Source: Streptomyces pseudovenezuelae (GTDB taxonomy: Bacteria; Actinomycetota; Actinomycetes; Streptomycetales; Streptomycetaceae). From it: 64,000 nucleotides of DNA. Numbering within the stretch: the first letter of the stretch is position 1; each line of letters begins with the position of its first letter. The DNA lies in assembly GCF_029892565.1 (NCBI RefSeq), contig NZ_JARXVH010000019.1, forward strand, positions 62,001 through 126,000, read 5' to 3'. A program made the translations under genes and the position numbers. Positions 40,198-49,309 of this stretch are shown here, piece after piece. The notes beneath the pieces are model-generated. The model did not search any database. It was given only the letters and a program-made list of their open reading frames with translations, and was not told where the DNA came from.

Positions 40198-40872
40198 TCA
40201 GGGGTCGAGGCGGTAGCCGTAGCCCCGGACGGTGGTGATGCGCGGGGCCGGCGGAGGCAGGTCCGCGAGCTTGCCGCGCAGCCGGTACACGTGCTCCACC
40301 ACCGTCGCCGGCTGCTGCCAGGACGAACCCCAGATCCGCTCCAGCACCTGCGCGGCCGAGAACACCCGGCCGGGCGCCGCCGCCAGCATCTCCAACAGCG
40401 CGTACTCCTTGGGGCGCAGCACCAGGTGCACCTCCCCGCCGGACGCCTGCCGGGCCGCGGTGTCGACGCGCAGCGAGCCGACCTGGAGCACCGTCGCCGC
40501 GTCCGGCGGCTGCGAGCGGCGCAGCACGGCGTGGATACGGGCCACCAACTCCCGCTGGGAGAATGGCTTGACCAGGTAGTCGTCGGCGCCGATCTCCAGG
40601 CCCGCCACCCGGTCGGCCTCCGCCGCGCGCCCCGAAACGACGATGACCGGCAGCCGGCTCGTGGACCGCAGCGCGCGCAGCAGTTCGAGGCCGCTGCCGT
40701 CCGGAAGGCCCAGGTCGAGGACGGCGAGATCGACGCCGCCCTCGTAGAGCACGGATTTCCCGGCGCGCGCGTCCATGGCCCAGGTGACGACGAAACCGGC
40801 CCGCTCCAGATAGGAACGGCACATCAGTGCGAAGTCGGGCTCGTCCTCGATCAGTGCGAGGTGCGGACGCAT
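40198..40872 (-). CDS. OmpR-family DNA-binding response regulator
   Basis: 224 residues. The receiver domain has acidic pair EDE near residue 9, phospho-acceptor Asp53 in LAVLDLGLPDGSG, and Lys in DDYLVKPFSQRE. A winged-helix DNA-binding domain follows (RPKEYALLEMLAAAPGRVFSAAQVLERIWG, then HVYRLRGKL and TTVRGYGYRL). It is promoter-proximal to the hybrid kinase gene, with 31 bases between. The 215-base gap to the divergent STAS gene is the likely control region. Confidence 0.93.
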   Translation of the reverse strand: MRPHLALIEDEPDFALMCRSYLERAGFVVTWAMDARAGKSVLYEGGVDLAVLDLGLPDGSGLELLRALRSTSRLPVIVVSGRAAEADRVAGLEIGADDYLVKPFSQRELVARIHAVLRRSQPPDAATVLQVGSLRVDTAARQASGGEVHLVLRPKEYALLEMLAAAPGRVFSAAQVLERIWGSSWQQPATVVEHVYRLRGKLADLPPPAPRITTVRGYGYRLDP

Positions 40873-41087
40873 TCCGCATCACCCGGCCCATCTGCCGCCC
40901 GGTCGTTGTGTCGCTGATGAGCGGCCGTTGATGCCCCGACCATGTGGCGAAGGTAGAACAGTAATCGCCCACGGTTCAAGGGGGAGCCGACCGGGGGGAG
41001 TCCCGGCGCGGGCCGGTGCGAGGCGGGGATGGAGCAGCCCTCGCACCGGCCCGCGACGGGGTACGCAGGGGACGGGGACCGAGGCAC

Positions 41088-41495
41088 GTGCACGAGAACA
41101 TTCTGGAACCCGTGAGCAGGGCCTGCTGGCCACCGCGCGGCGCCGGGCCGCTGCCCGCGGCCGACGGGCTGCTCCTCGCCGAGCTGCACGGCGACATCGA
41201 CCTCGCCGGCACCGTGGAACTGCGCAGCTGGCTGGACTCCGTCGTGGCCCTGCGCGCACGGGCGTATATCGTCGACCTGCGCCCCGTGACCTTCGTGGAC
41301 TCCACCGGCCTGAACCTGCTGCTGCGCCTGCGCCGCCGCGTCCTGGCCGGCGGCGGCGCGTTCGCCCTGCTGTGCCCCGAGCGCACCCTGCGGCTGCTGC
41401 ACGCCCACGGCTCACTGAGGCTGTTCGATCCGGCGATCACCCTCCCGGAGGCGGTGTCCAGGGTCACCGGAACGAGCGAACGCCCCAGGGCCTGA
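41088..41495 (+). CDS. STAS-domain anti-anti-sigma factor
   Basis: 135 residues from GTG 41088 (GAGG just upstream). The STAS fold is clear: LLAELHGDIDLAGTVELRSWLDSVV, then IVDLRPVTFVDSTGLNLLLRLRRRV, where the Ser in DSTG is the phosphorylation site used by RsbW-type kinases. The partner could be the RsbW-like ATPase at 29239 or another encoded elsewhere. Divergent from the response regulator gene at 40872. It overlaps nothing on its 3' side and ends 7 bases before the methyltransferase stop. Confidence 0.86.
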   Translation: MHENILEPVSRACWPPRGAGPLPAADGLLLAELHGDIDLAGTVELRSWLDSVVALRARAYIVDLRPVTFVDSTGLNLLLRLRRRVLAGGGAFALLCPERTLRLLHAHGSLRLFDPAITLPEAVSRVTGTSERPRA

Positions 41496-41502
41496 CCGGA
41501 GT

Positions 41503-42411
41503 TCAGACCCGGTCGGCCGCGATCAGCAGATACTGGAAACTGCCGTTCTTGTACGCGTTCAGGAACGTGTCCTCGATGCCCGTGACCAGGTGGTCGGCCT
41601 CCTTGCGCAACTCCCAGTAGGGGATGGTGTCCGCGGTGAGGTCCTGCACATGGACGGGGACGAGACGGTTGCGGGCCATCGCCCGGAAGTACTCCGAGCG
41701 CGGGTGGATGTCGCAGATGTAGTGCGCGTTGATGAGCGACACCTCGCGCGAGGCCCGTCCGTAGGTGTCGTTGTAGCAGCCGGTGACGACGACGTACCGG
41801 CCGCCGCGGCGCAGCAGCCGGGCCTGCTCGGCGAACAGCAGCTCCAACTCCACGTACATGGTCGACTCGTTGTTCCACGACGCCGCGTACGCGCCGGTCG
41901 GGAAGCCGGTGTCGAGCATGTTGCGGTGGTGGTAGCGCACCTTGTCGTCGATGTCCCGCTGGTGCGCCTGTTCGTTGGCGAACGCGGCCTGTTTCGCGGA
42001 GATCGTCACGCCGTCGGCGTGGCAGCCGTAGTGCAGGTTCGCCACGACGCTGCCGCCGCCGCGTCCGCAGCCGGCGTCGAAGACGCGGTCGGCGGGGGTC
42101 AGCGGGCCGAGGTGGGCGGCGAGCAGTTCGGCCTGGGCGTGCTCAAGGCGGTGCAGTTCGGCGGTGATCCGCTCCCGCCGCAGCGCGTCGTCGGTCTCTT
42201 CGAGCACCGACCGGTCGGCTGGTCCGACGCCGTAGTGGTGGTGGTAGAGGTCGTCGATCCTGCCGAGTTCCAGGTTGACCGGGTTCTCCTCGGCGTTCCA
42301 GTAGTCCGCGACGCGGGTCTGGTACGTGGACTGGGTCGGCACCGGAGCGTTGCGGGTGCCGGCGGCGGCGATGGTCAACGGTGACTCCTCTTTGTCCTGC
42401 TGATCGTTCAT
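41503..42411 (-). CDS. gppmt: geranyl diphosphate 2-C-methyltransferase (2-MIB pathway)
   Basis: 302 residues from ATG 42411, 12 bases after the 2-MIB synthase stop. A SAM-dependent methyltransferase of the cyclopropane-synthase-like fold. SAM motif I is VFDAGCGRGGGSVVANLHYG; the N-terminal YWNAEENPVNLELGRIDDLYHHHYG and the later SWNNESTMYVELELLF match the GPP methyltransferase of 2-methylisoborneol biosynthesis. It methylates C2 of GPP to 2-methyl-GPP for the cyclase encoded upstream. Last gene of the three-gene operon. Confidence 0.93.
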   Translation of the reverse strand: MNDQQDKEESPLTIAAAGTRNAPVPTQSTYQTRVADYWNAEENPVNLELGRIDDLYHHHYGVGPADRSVLEETDDALRRERITAELHRLEHAQAELLAAHLGPLTPADRVFDAGCGRGGGSVVANLHYGCHADGVTISAKQAAFANEQAHQRDIDDKVRYHHRNMLDTGFPTGAYAASWNNESTMYVELELLFAEQARLLRRGGRYVVVTGCYNDTYGRASREVSLINAHYICDIHPRSEYFRAMARNRLVPVHVQDLTADTIPYWELRKEADHLVTGIEDTFLNAYKNGSFQYLLIAADRV

Positions 42412-42422
42412 CGGAGCTGCGC

Positions 42423-43472
42423 CTACCAGTAGTTGGGAAGGTGGTAGCGGTGGGTGTTGGTGGCGTGCCACTCGTGGTTGCCGGCCACCCAGTCGGACAG
42501 ACCCTGGGCGTAGCGCTCCACGAGCGGGGAGACGGCGGCCAGGAGGGCGGACTCGTCCTCGAACGCGGCCATGATCTCGTTGTGGATCTCGACGGCCTTG
42601 AGATAGGCGGCCTTCAGCCCGCACCGCTCGTTGGCGGCGATGACCTGCGGGAGGTTGAGGTGGGTGGGGACACTGGCGAGTTCCCTCGTGAACGAGTAGA
42701 GGTCGTTGACGATCGTCGTGGCGTTGCAGGCGAGCGCCGTGATCCGCTGGATCTCGGGACGGGCGTAGACCGCCTCCGGCAGCTCGTAGCCGTCGACCGC
42801 GTCGACGATCGACAGACAGGGCCGGAAGTTGTTGAACTGCCGCATCACCAGGTACTCCCACACCTGGGGCACATGCCGGGTCTCCGCCCAGGCGGCCTCG
42901 GCGAGATATCCCAGGTGCAGACGGGCGATGTCGTGGACGAAGCGGTCGGTCTGGCTGGGCGTGGCGAAGCCGGCGTAGTCCTTGACCGCCCAGTGGTACG
43001 AGCGCAGCGGACCGTCGGCCTGCATGCCCTCGCGCCACTGGGCCTCCAGCGCGGGCGTGCCGTGGTACGGGTCGATCGCCGACTGGGCCATGATCAGCGG
43101 ACCGCCCAGTCCGCGGTGCGATCCGCCGCGACCCTCGTCCTCCTCGCAGTAGAGGTTGTCGACGAGGTTCTCGGCGAGCAGCAACTGCCCGGCCACGGTG
43201 AGCCGTTCCAGGTCGGCCGCCCCCGGATGCTGGAGGACCACGGCCCGGCCGAACTGGAATCCCGAGAAGTCCCCCTTCCAGGCGGTCGGGAACAGGTCCA
43301 GGCCGCGGGCCCAGGCCTCAAGGCGCCGGTCGACCTCGGCGACCTTCTCCGGATCGGCGGGAACGGCGGACCGGTACCTGAGCCCCGGGACCACCCCACT
43401 GCGCCGGGCGCGCACGGTGCGGGCGAGGTTGGGCGGGCCGGGCAGGGACGGTGTGGACGTGGGCGTGCTCAT
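42423..43472 (-). CDS. 2-methylisoborneol synthase (class I terpene cyclase), short N-terminus
   Basis: 349 residues from ATG 43472 (GGTGGAG upstream), 16 bases after the encapsulin stop. The Asp-rich motif reads VDNLYCEEDE; the first Asp (residue 105) is kept and the second is Asn. The NSE motif is NDLYSFTRE (N256, S260, E264). It cyclises 2-methyl-GPP to 2-methylisoborneol, an earthy odorant. S. coelicolor 2-MIB synthase is about 440 residues as I recall; here the N-terminal disordered region is only about 35 residues, where cargo-loading signals are expected. Confidence 0.92.
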   Translation of the reverse strand: MSTPTSTPSLPGPPNLARTVRARRSGVVPGLRYRSAVPADPEKVAEVDRRLEAWARGLDLFPTAWKGDFSGFQFGRAVVLQHPGAADLERLTVAGQLLLAENLVDNLYCEEDEGRGGSHRGLGGPLIMAQSAIDPYHGTPALEAQWREGMQADGPLRSYHWAVKDYAGFATPSQTDRFVHDIARLHLGYLAEAAWAETRHVPQVWEYLVMRQFNNFRPCLSIVDAVDGYELPEAVYARPEIQRITALACNATTIVNDLYSFTRELASVPTHLNLPQVIAANERCGLKAAYLKAVEIHNEIMAAFEDESALLAAVSPLVERYAQGLSDWVAGNHEWHATNTHRYHLPNYW

Positions 43473-43488
43473 TCCGTACTCCACCGGG

Positions 43489-44928
43489 TCAGTCGGCCGT
43501 CCGGCCGATCTGGACGTTCTCCAGGATCCCGGCCGCGTCGGGCACGAGGATGGCCATCGAGTAGTAGGCGGTGACCAGGTAGCTGATGATCGCGGCGGTG
43601 TCGATGCCCATGAACCGGACGTTCAGGCCCGGTTGGAACTCCTCGGGGATGCCGGTCTGGTAGAGCCCGACGACCCCCTGGTCGGCCTCGCCCGTGCGCA
43701 GCGCGATGATGCTGCTGGTGTGCTGCCGGCTGACCGGGATCTTGTTGCACGGGAAGATCGGGACACCCCGCCAGGCGGGGACCTCGTGCCCGTCGACACT
43801 CGCCGTGCCGGGCACCAGGCCACGCCGGTTGCACTGCCGGAAGAAGGCCGAGATCGCTTTCGGATGAGCGAGGAACACCTTGGTCTTGCGGCGCATGGCG
43901 AGCAGTTCGTCCATGTCGTCCGGGGTCGGCGGACCGGTGAAGGTGCTGACCCGCTGGCCGTAGTCGATGTTGTGCAGCAGCCCGAACTCCCGGTTGTTGA
44001 CCAGCTCCCACTCCTGGCGCTCGCGGATCTCCTCGACGGTCAGGCGCAGTTGCTGCTCGGTCTGGTCCATCGGGTCGTTGTAGAGGTCGGCGACGCGCGT
44101 GTGGACCCGCAACACGGTCTGGGTGAGCGAGAGTTCGTACTCGCGCGGAGCGAGGTCGTAGTTGACGAAGCCGCCGGTGATCGTCGGCTCGCCCACGTGG
44201 CCGGCCTGCACGGGCACATCGGCCTCGCCCTTGCGGTTCATCGGTAGCCGCTGCGACTCGGCGTACGCCTCCAGGTGCTCGGCGAGCGACGCCACCCGGT
44301 CGGTGAACTCCCGGACCACGTCCCAGGGGAGCACGAGCAGCACGCCCGACGTCTCCGCCCGTACCGAGCTCAGCCACAGCGGATCGGACTGCCCGATGGC
44401 CTCGTCGCCCATCTGGTCGCCGTCGGCGACCACCCCGACGATCTCCTCCTCGCCGTACTTGCCCTCTGTGTAGCGGGTGAAGCGGCCGTGGACGATCAGG
44501 TACGTCTCCGTGACCGGCTGCCCGGCCTCGAACACGACCTGCCCGGCCCGCACTTCGCGCGCCCGGAACCGGGTGGAGATCTCCCTCAGGACATCGATGT
44601 CCTGATAGCCGCGCAGCACGGGCAGTTCGGTGAGCGTCTCGGGGATGACCTTGATGTTGTCGGCGCCGTTCTGCTCGAACTGCACCCGGCCGCGCCCGAT
44701 CCGCAACTGGAGGCGCCGGTTGACCCGGTAGGTGCCGCCCCTGATGTCCACCCACGGCAGGGACTTGAGCAGCCATCGCGAACTGATGGCCTGCATCTGT
44801 GGTTCGGACTTGGTCGTCGTGGCGAGCTGGCGCGCGGCCTGGGTGCTGAGAGTGGTGAGGTCCGGCGCGGTGGATGCGGGGACGGGTTCGTCGGTTGCGG
44901 GGTCGGGGACGCTTTCGGGGGCGGACAC
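43489..44928 (-). CDS. eshA: family 2B encapsulin shell protein with cyclic-nucleotide-binding-like domain (EshA)
   Basis: 479 residues from GTG 44928 (GGGAGGG upstream). The HK97-type shell fold is split by an inserted CNB-like domain at roughly residues 100-230, with GQVVFEAGQPVTETYLIVHGRFTRY and GVVADGDQMGDEAIG. The C-terminal half (FLAHPKAISAFFRQCNRRG, then GVPIFPCNKIPVS and ISYLVTAYYSMAILVPDAAG) is characteristic of family 2 encapsulins. EshA-type shells in Streptomyces encapsulate 2-MIB synthase, encoded 16 bases downstream. First gene of the operon. Confidence 0.92.
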   Translation of the reverse strand: MSAPESVPDPATDEPVPASTAPDLTTLSTQAARQLATTTKSEPQMQAISSRWLLKSLPWVDIRGGTYRVNRRLQLRIGRGRVQFEQNGADNIKVIPETLTELPVLRGYQDIDVLREISTRFRAREVRAGQVVFEAGQPVTETYLIVHGRFTRYTEGKYGEEEIVGVVADGDQMGDEAIGQSDPLWLSSVRAETSGVLLVLPWDVVREFTDRVASLAEHLEAYAESQRLPMNRKGEADVPVQAGHVGEPTITGGFVNYDLAPREYELSLTQTVLRVHTRVADLYNDPMDQTEQQLRLTVEEIRERQEWELVNNREFGLLHNIDYGQRVSTFTGPPTPDDMDELLAMRRKTKVFLAHPKAISAFFRQCNRRGLVPGTASVDGHEVPAWRGVPIFPCNKIPVSRQHTSSIIALRTGEADQGVVGLYQTGIPEEFQPGLNVRFMGIDTAAIISYLVTAYYSMAILVPDAAGILENVQIGRTAD

Positions 44929-45153
44929 ATTCCCTCCCTGAGGGCGTACAGGGGTGAGCGGAGTGGTCGGAGTTGAAGGCGACGAAGCGGTGGCTGACAG
45001 GTACGCACCGCCTGTACAAGGCAACAGGGGTGGCGATCAGCCCGGTACAGCGCGAAGGGGGCGGTTTCGTGTCCCCGAGGCACAAACTCCGGTGCGGGGG
45101 CAGGCAGTTGGCGGCGGTGCGCTCGCACGCCGGTGACGTGCCACCCGTGGCGC

Positions 45154-46176
45154 TCAGAACAGGTCGTTCACCAGTACGGCGGCGCCGTCGAAACGGCCCG
45201 CTTTGAGGTCGTTCAGCGCCTCGTCCGCCCGCGAGAGGGGGTAGGTGTGCGTGGTGGCGCGTACGCCGTGCCGGGCGGCGAGCTCCAGGAACTCCCTCGC
45301 GTCCGCACGGGTGTTGGCGGTGACGCTGCGCACCTCCTTCTCGTAGAACAGCTCGGTCTCGTAGTGCAGCGGTGGTGTGTCGCTGAGGTGGATGCCGGCG
45401 ATCGCCAGGACTCCGCCGCGGTCGAGGGCGCGTAGGGCGACCGGGACCAGGTCGCCGACCGGGGCGAACAGGATCGCGCTGTCCAGCGGCTCCGGCGGGC
45501 TCGCGTACGCGTCCTGCGCGGAGGCGGCGCCCAGGTCGAGCGCCAGCTGTCGGGCGGCCGTACCGCGGGTCATGACGTGCACCGTCGCACCTTCGGCCAG
45601 TGCCACCTGCGCGCACAGGTGGGCGCTGCCCCCGAAGCCGTACAGGCCGAGGTGTCCGCCCGGTGGCAGGGCCGCTCGCCGCAGCGCGCGGTAGCCGATG
45701 ATGCCGGCGCACAGCAGCGGGGCGAGCGCCACGTCGTCGACCCCGTCGGGCAGCGGATGGGCGAAGGCCGCTGGCACGGTCGTGTACTGCGCGTAACCGC
45801 CATCCGCGTCCCAGCCGGTGTAGCGCGACGCCGGGCACAGGTTCTCGGCCCCACGCGCGCAGTACCCGCAGGTCCCGTCCGTGCGCCGCAGCCAGGCCAC
45901 GCCCACCCGGTCGCCCACGGCGAAACCGCGGGCCCCCGTCCCGAGCCCGGCGACCACGCCGACCACCTCGTGCCCGGGCGTCACCCCCGGCCGGTGCACC
46001 GGCAGATCGCCCTCGGTGACGTGCAGATCGGTCCGGCACACCCCGCACGCGCGCACGTGCACCAGCAACTCGTCGTCACCGGGCACCGGAACCGGCTTCT
46101 CGACGAACCGGAGCGCCCCCTCCTCGACCGGCCCCGGCTCCACCACCGACCACGCGCGCATCGTTCCGTCCGCCAT
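45154..46176 (-). CDS. zinc-dependent alcohol dehydrogenase (MDR family)
   Basis: 340 residues. The catalytic zinc site includes Cys in VRACGVCRTDLHV and His in TPGHEVVGVV. Structural-zinc cysteines lie in CGYCARGAENLCPASRY, and the Rossmann motif is LGLYGFGGSAHLCAQVAL. The AdhP-like LLCAGIIGYRAL segment gives it away as an alcohol dehydrogenase acting on primary or secondary alcohols. Its start is 112 bases from the promoter side of the VOC gene at 46313. No operon partner. Confidence 0.88.
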   Translation of the reverse strand: MADGTMRAWSVVEPGPVEEGALRFVEKPVPVPGDDELLVHVRACGVCRTDLHVTEGDLPVHRPGVTPGHEVVGVVAGLGTGARGFAVGDRVGVAWLRRTDGTCGYCARGAENLCPASRYTGWDADGGYAQYTTVPAAFAHPLPDGVDDVALAPLLCAGIIGYRALRRAALPPGGHLGLYGFGGSAHLCAQVALAEGATVHVMTRGTAARQLALDLGAASAQDAYASPPEPLDSAILFAPVGDLVPVALRALDRGGVLAIAGIHLSDTPPLHYETELFYEKEVRSVTANTRADAREFLELAARHGVRATTHTYPLSRADEALNDLKAGRFDGAAVLVNDLF

Positions 46177-46312
46177 CCCGCACCCCGTCCGTCGCGTCGA
46201 AGGGCCTTCCGTCCATTCTGGGACGGACCGCCGCGTTCGGCGCGCGCTCGGCCGGACGGATGACTAGCGTGAGGAAACGGACCAACCACCGATTCGGGAG
46301 AGGGCCGCGATC

Positions 46313-47110
46313 ATGGCCGTACAACCTGAGGGAACCCCCTGTTGGACCGACGCGATGTTCGGTGACGTCGAGGGCGCCAAGAGCTTCTACGGCGATGTCC
46401 TCGGCTGGACCTTCGGCGAGTCCTCGTCGGAGTACGGCAACTACACCCAGGCGTATACGGACGGCAAGGCCGTCGCCGCGGTCGTGCCGCCGATGCCCGG
46501 CCAGGAGAGCCAGTCGCAGTGGTGCCTCTACCTCGCCTCGCCGGACGCGTCCGCGACCGCCGGCCGGATCCGTGACAACGGCGGCGAGATCCTGATGGAG
46601 CCCATGCAGGTCGGCGAGTTCGGCACCATGTGTCTGGCCCGCGACCCGAGCGGTGTCGTCTTCGGCATCTGGCAGGGCGGCCTCCACGAGGGCTTCGAGG
46701 CGACGCCCGAACAGACCGGCGCGTACTGCTGGGCCGAGGTCTTCACCCGCGAACCCGAGAAGTCCGACGCGTTCTTCCCCGCCGTGTTCGGCTACACGGC
46801 CAAGCAGGTGCAGGACGACAACGTCGACTTCCGTATGTTCGACCTCGGCGAGAACACCGTCCTCGGCCGGATGCGGATGACGGACGAATTCCCGCCCGAG
46901 GTACCGCCGTACATCAACGTCTACTTCACCGTGGACAACTGCGACGACGCCGTCGCCAAGGCCACCAAGCAGGGCGGCATCCTCCGATTCGGCCCGATGG
47001 ACAGTCCGTTCGGCCGGTTCGCCTCGCTCAGCGATCCGCAGGGCGCGAATTTCTCGGTGATCGACGTCACGACCACCGCAGGGGAGATGCCGTCGAGCGT
47101 GGACGTCTAG
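46313..47110 (+). CDS. two-domain VOC protein (CFP30B-like)
   Basis: 265 residues from ATG 46313 with GGGAGAGGG upstream. Two tandem glyoxalase-fold domains: residues about 8-125 (GTPCWTDAMFGDVEGAKSFYGDVLGWTF) and about 135-255 (GAYCWAEVFTREPEKSDAFFPAVFGY). This layout is that of the actinobacterial CFP30B or lyase-like VOC proteins. No metal ligand set can be assigned with confidence. Convergent with the MFS gene, with 6 bases between stops. Confidence 0.86.
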   Translation: MAVQPEGTPCWTDAMFGDVEGAKSFYGDVLGWTFGESSSEYGNYTQAYTDGKAVAAVVPPMPGQESQSQWCLYLASPDASATAGRIRDNGGEILMEPMQVGEFGTMCLARDPSGVVFGIWQGGLHEGFEATPEQTGAYCWAEVFTREPEKSDAFFPAVFGYTAKQVQDDNVDFRMFDLGENTVLGRMRMTDEFPPEVPPYINVYFTVDNCDDAVAKATKQGGILRFGPMDSPFGRFASLSDPQGANFSVIDVTTTAGEMPSSVDV

Positions 47111-47116
47111 AGGCGT

Positions 47117-48586
47117 CTAGAGGATCGCTTCCACCGGGTCGGTGGTCACAGAGCCACGGGCCGCGGTCATAGCGGCCGCGCCGAGTGCGATCGCGCCGGA
47201 GACGAGGAACGCGGTGGTGTAGCCCGATTCCGCCGCCGGTCGTCCGGGCGCGGTCGCCGACGATGCCACGATCACGGCGGCGAGGACGGAGCCGATCGCG
47301 CCGCCGACGGTGCGCAGGATGGTGTTGATGCCCGTGGCCGCACCGGTCTGCTCCTGGCCGACGGCGCCGACGACCAGGCCGCCGAGCGAGGCGAAGGCAA
47401 GGCCGTAGGCCAGACCCAGGAGGGCGCACCAGACGACCACCTCGACGATGTGCTCGTGGAGAACTCCGAGGCCGGCCAAGGCGATCGCCGCGAGGACCGC
47501 GCCCGCCCGGAAGACGGCCCGCGTGCCCCGGGCGGTCGAGACTCGCGCGGCGAGCGGCGCGGCGAGGAGCATGCAGACGGCCATCGGGGCCATCAACAGA
47601 CCGGTCCGGGCAGGGGAGTAGCCGAAGCCGTACCCGAGGGCGGTGGGCGTCTGGACGAACAGCGGCAGGAGCGTGACCGCGGCGAACATCCCCACGGCCA
47701 CCACAAGGGTGGCCACGTTCGTGGTGAGCAGTCGCGGCCCGATCAAGAGGCGCAGGTCGACCAGGGGGGCCGCGGCCCGCCGCTCGACGACCCCGAATGC
47801 GGTGGCGAGCGCGACCGCGGTGCCGAACAGCGCGATGATCCCCGGCGAGGACCAACCCCATGCGCGGCCCTGGCTGACGGCGAGCAGGAGGGCGACCAGG
47901 GTGCCCGCGAGCAGGGTTGCTCCGGCGAGGTCCACCCGGCCCGCGGGGGAAGCCGGCGCGGACGACGACGGCACACGGATCATGCCGGCCAGCGCCAGGA
48001 GGGCCAGGGCGGCGACGAGCCAGAAGAGCGCGGCAGGGCCGGTGACGTCGACGAGCGGACCGGCGGCGACCAGGCCGAGCGCTCCACCGACGCCGAACAT
48101 CGCGCTGAGCGCCGCGACGACACCGCCCAGCCGCTCGGCGGGCACGCGCTGGCGGGCCAGCCCGAAGGCGCACGGGAAGACACCGCCGGAGAGCCCCTGA
48201 AGCACCCGGCCCGCCACGATTCCGGTGTACGAGCCCAGGTGGGTGCTCACCGCGGACACCACCGAGCCGGCCAGCAGCAGCGCGAGACCAGTGACGATGA
48301 CACGACGGTGGCCGAACAGGTCACCGAGCCGCCCCGCCACGGGCGTCGCGACGGCGGAGGCGAGCATGAAGGCGGTCAGGAGCCAGGTCGCACCGGTCGC
48401 GGAGACGTCGAGTTCGCGGGCGAACACCGTCAGTGCGGCGAGCACGATCGTCTGCGCGAGCGCGACGCCGAAAGCCGCGAGCAGCAACACCGCGGCCCCG
48501 CCGCCGGCTGATCCCTTCGACCCGCCCCGCCGGATCCTGCGCACGACGAACATCACGGCGGCGATCAGACCGGCCAGAACCCACAT
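47117..48586 (-). CDS. MFS drug-efflux transporter (14-TM, DHA2-like)
   Basis: 489 residues from ATG 48586 with GAGGAGGGG upstream. Around 14 helices; motif A is GRLGDLFGHRRVIV after TM2. An unusual extra hydrophobic segment with a basic loop (MWVLAGLIAAVMFVVRRIRRGG) precedes the standard N-terminus. Likely exports drugs or toxic metabolites by proton antiport. A TetR gene is divergent at 48705, and repeated operators lie in the 118-base gap, so it is probably the repressor. Confidence 0.87.
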   Translation of the reverse strand: MWVLAGLIAAVMFVVRRIRRGGSKGSAGGGAAVLLLAAFGVALAQTIVLAALTVFARELDVSATGATWLLTAFMLASAVATPVAGRLGDLFGHRRVIVTGLALLLAGSVVSAVSTHLGSYTGIVAGRVLQGLSGGVFPCAFGLARQRVPAERLGGVVAALSAMFGVGGALGLVAAGPLVDVTGPAALFWLVAALALLALAGMIRVPSSSAPASPAGRVDLAGATLLAGTLVALLLAVSQGRAWGWSSPGIIALFGTAVALATAFGVVERRAAAPLVDLRLLIGPRLLTTNVATLVVAVGMFAAVTLLPLFVQTPTALGYGFGYSPARTGLLMAPMAVCMLLAAPLAARVSTARGTRAVFRAGAVLAAIALAGLGVLHEHIVEVVVWCALLGLAYGLAFASLGGLVVGAVGQEQTGAATGINTILRTVGGAIGSVLAAVIVASSATAPGRPAAESGYTTAFLVSGAIALGAAAMTAARGSVTTDPVEAIL

Positions 48587-48656
48587 CAGCGCCCCTCCTC
48601 ACAGATGAATCCCACAGGTAGGTCCCACAGGTAAGTAAGGTGACCCTAATGTATTT

Positions 48657-48671
48657 GTGACCGATGGTCAC
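48657..48671. promoter_or_regulatory. candidate TetR operator between the efflux and regulator genes
   Basis: GTGACC-GAT-GGTCAC is a perfect palindrome, with a second half site GGTGACC at 48639-48645. TAAGTAAG occurs on both sides (48632-48639 and 48672-48679) and CCCACAGGTA twice near 48611 and 48624. The cluster fits cooperative TetR binding. TAGACT (48693-48698) is 6 bases before the TetR GTG, at leaderless spacing. Confidence 0.65.
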
Positions 48672-48704
48672 TAAGTAAGTCGGACGGATTCGTAGACTGC
48701 TTCC

Positions 48705-49265
48705 GTGGACGCGAAGACACCCAGGCTCGGCCGCCCCGCTCGCCTGAGCCGAGAGCAGATCGTGGAGGCCGCGCTCGGCTGCGACCTGCGGACCGTGACG
48801 ATGCGCGACATCGCGGAGCGGCTGGGCGTCTCCCACTCGGCCCTCTACCGCTGGGTCGGCACCCGCGACGAGCTTCTCGACCTCGTCAGCGAGGTCGTCG
48901 TCGAACGCATCCTCCCGACGCCGGAGCCCACCGCCGACACCTGGCGGCGGTGGCTGTCCGACCTCGCCTGGCGGATGCACGACCAGTTCCTCGCCGTACC
49001 CGGATACGCCGCCCACGTGGCGATGCCGCACCGCCACAACCCGCACGCCTTCGGACGGCTGCGCGACCGCGTCGTCTCGGCGTTCCAACTCGCCGGTGTC
49101 TCCGACGACATGGCCGAGCAGAGCTGGCAGATCTTCGGACTCGGGGTCGTGCAGTGGCTTGGTTCCCAGCAGTTGGGGCACGACATGGGCCCGAACGCAC
49201 CCCGCTTCGACCTGTTCCTCGACGTACTCCTGCGCGGGCTGCCCGCGCGGGAGCCCGGTACGTGA
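48705..49265 (+). CDS. TetR-family regulator
   Basis: 186 residues from GTG 48705. The N-terminal DNA-binding helices read REQIVEAALGCDLRTVTMRDIAERLGVSHSALYRWVGTRDELLDLVSEVVV, unusually compact at the first helix. The ligand domain is all-helical and ends in a long C-terminal helix. Divergent from the MFS gene; the palindrome cluster at 48611-48679 is its likely operator and the MFS gene its target. Confidence 0.87.
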   Translation: MDAKTPRLGRPARLSREQIVEAALGCDLRTVTMRDIAERLGVSHSALYRWVGTRDELLDLVSEVVVERILPTPEPTADTWRRWLSDLAWRMHDQFLAVPGYAAHVAMPHRHNPHAFGRLRDRVVSAFQLAGVSDDMAEQSWQIFGLGVVQWLGSQQLGHDMGPNAPRFDLFLDVLLRGLPAREPGT

Positions 49266-49309
49266 GCGTCCGGCCGAACGCCCCTCGCGGCCATGGCATG
49301 ATCGGGCGC

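Noticed and set aside
44929..45153. ACAGG/CCTGT dyad (44997-45015) before the encapsulin gene as an operator
   Set aside because: Five-base arms are too short to stand out in this sequence, and no matching copy was found nearby.
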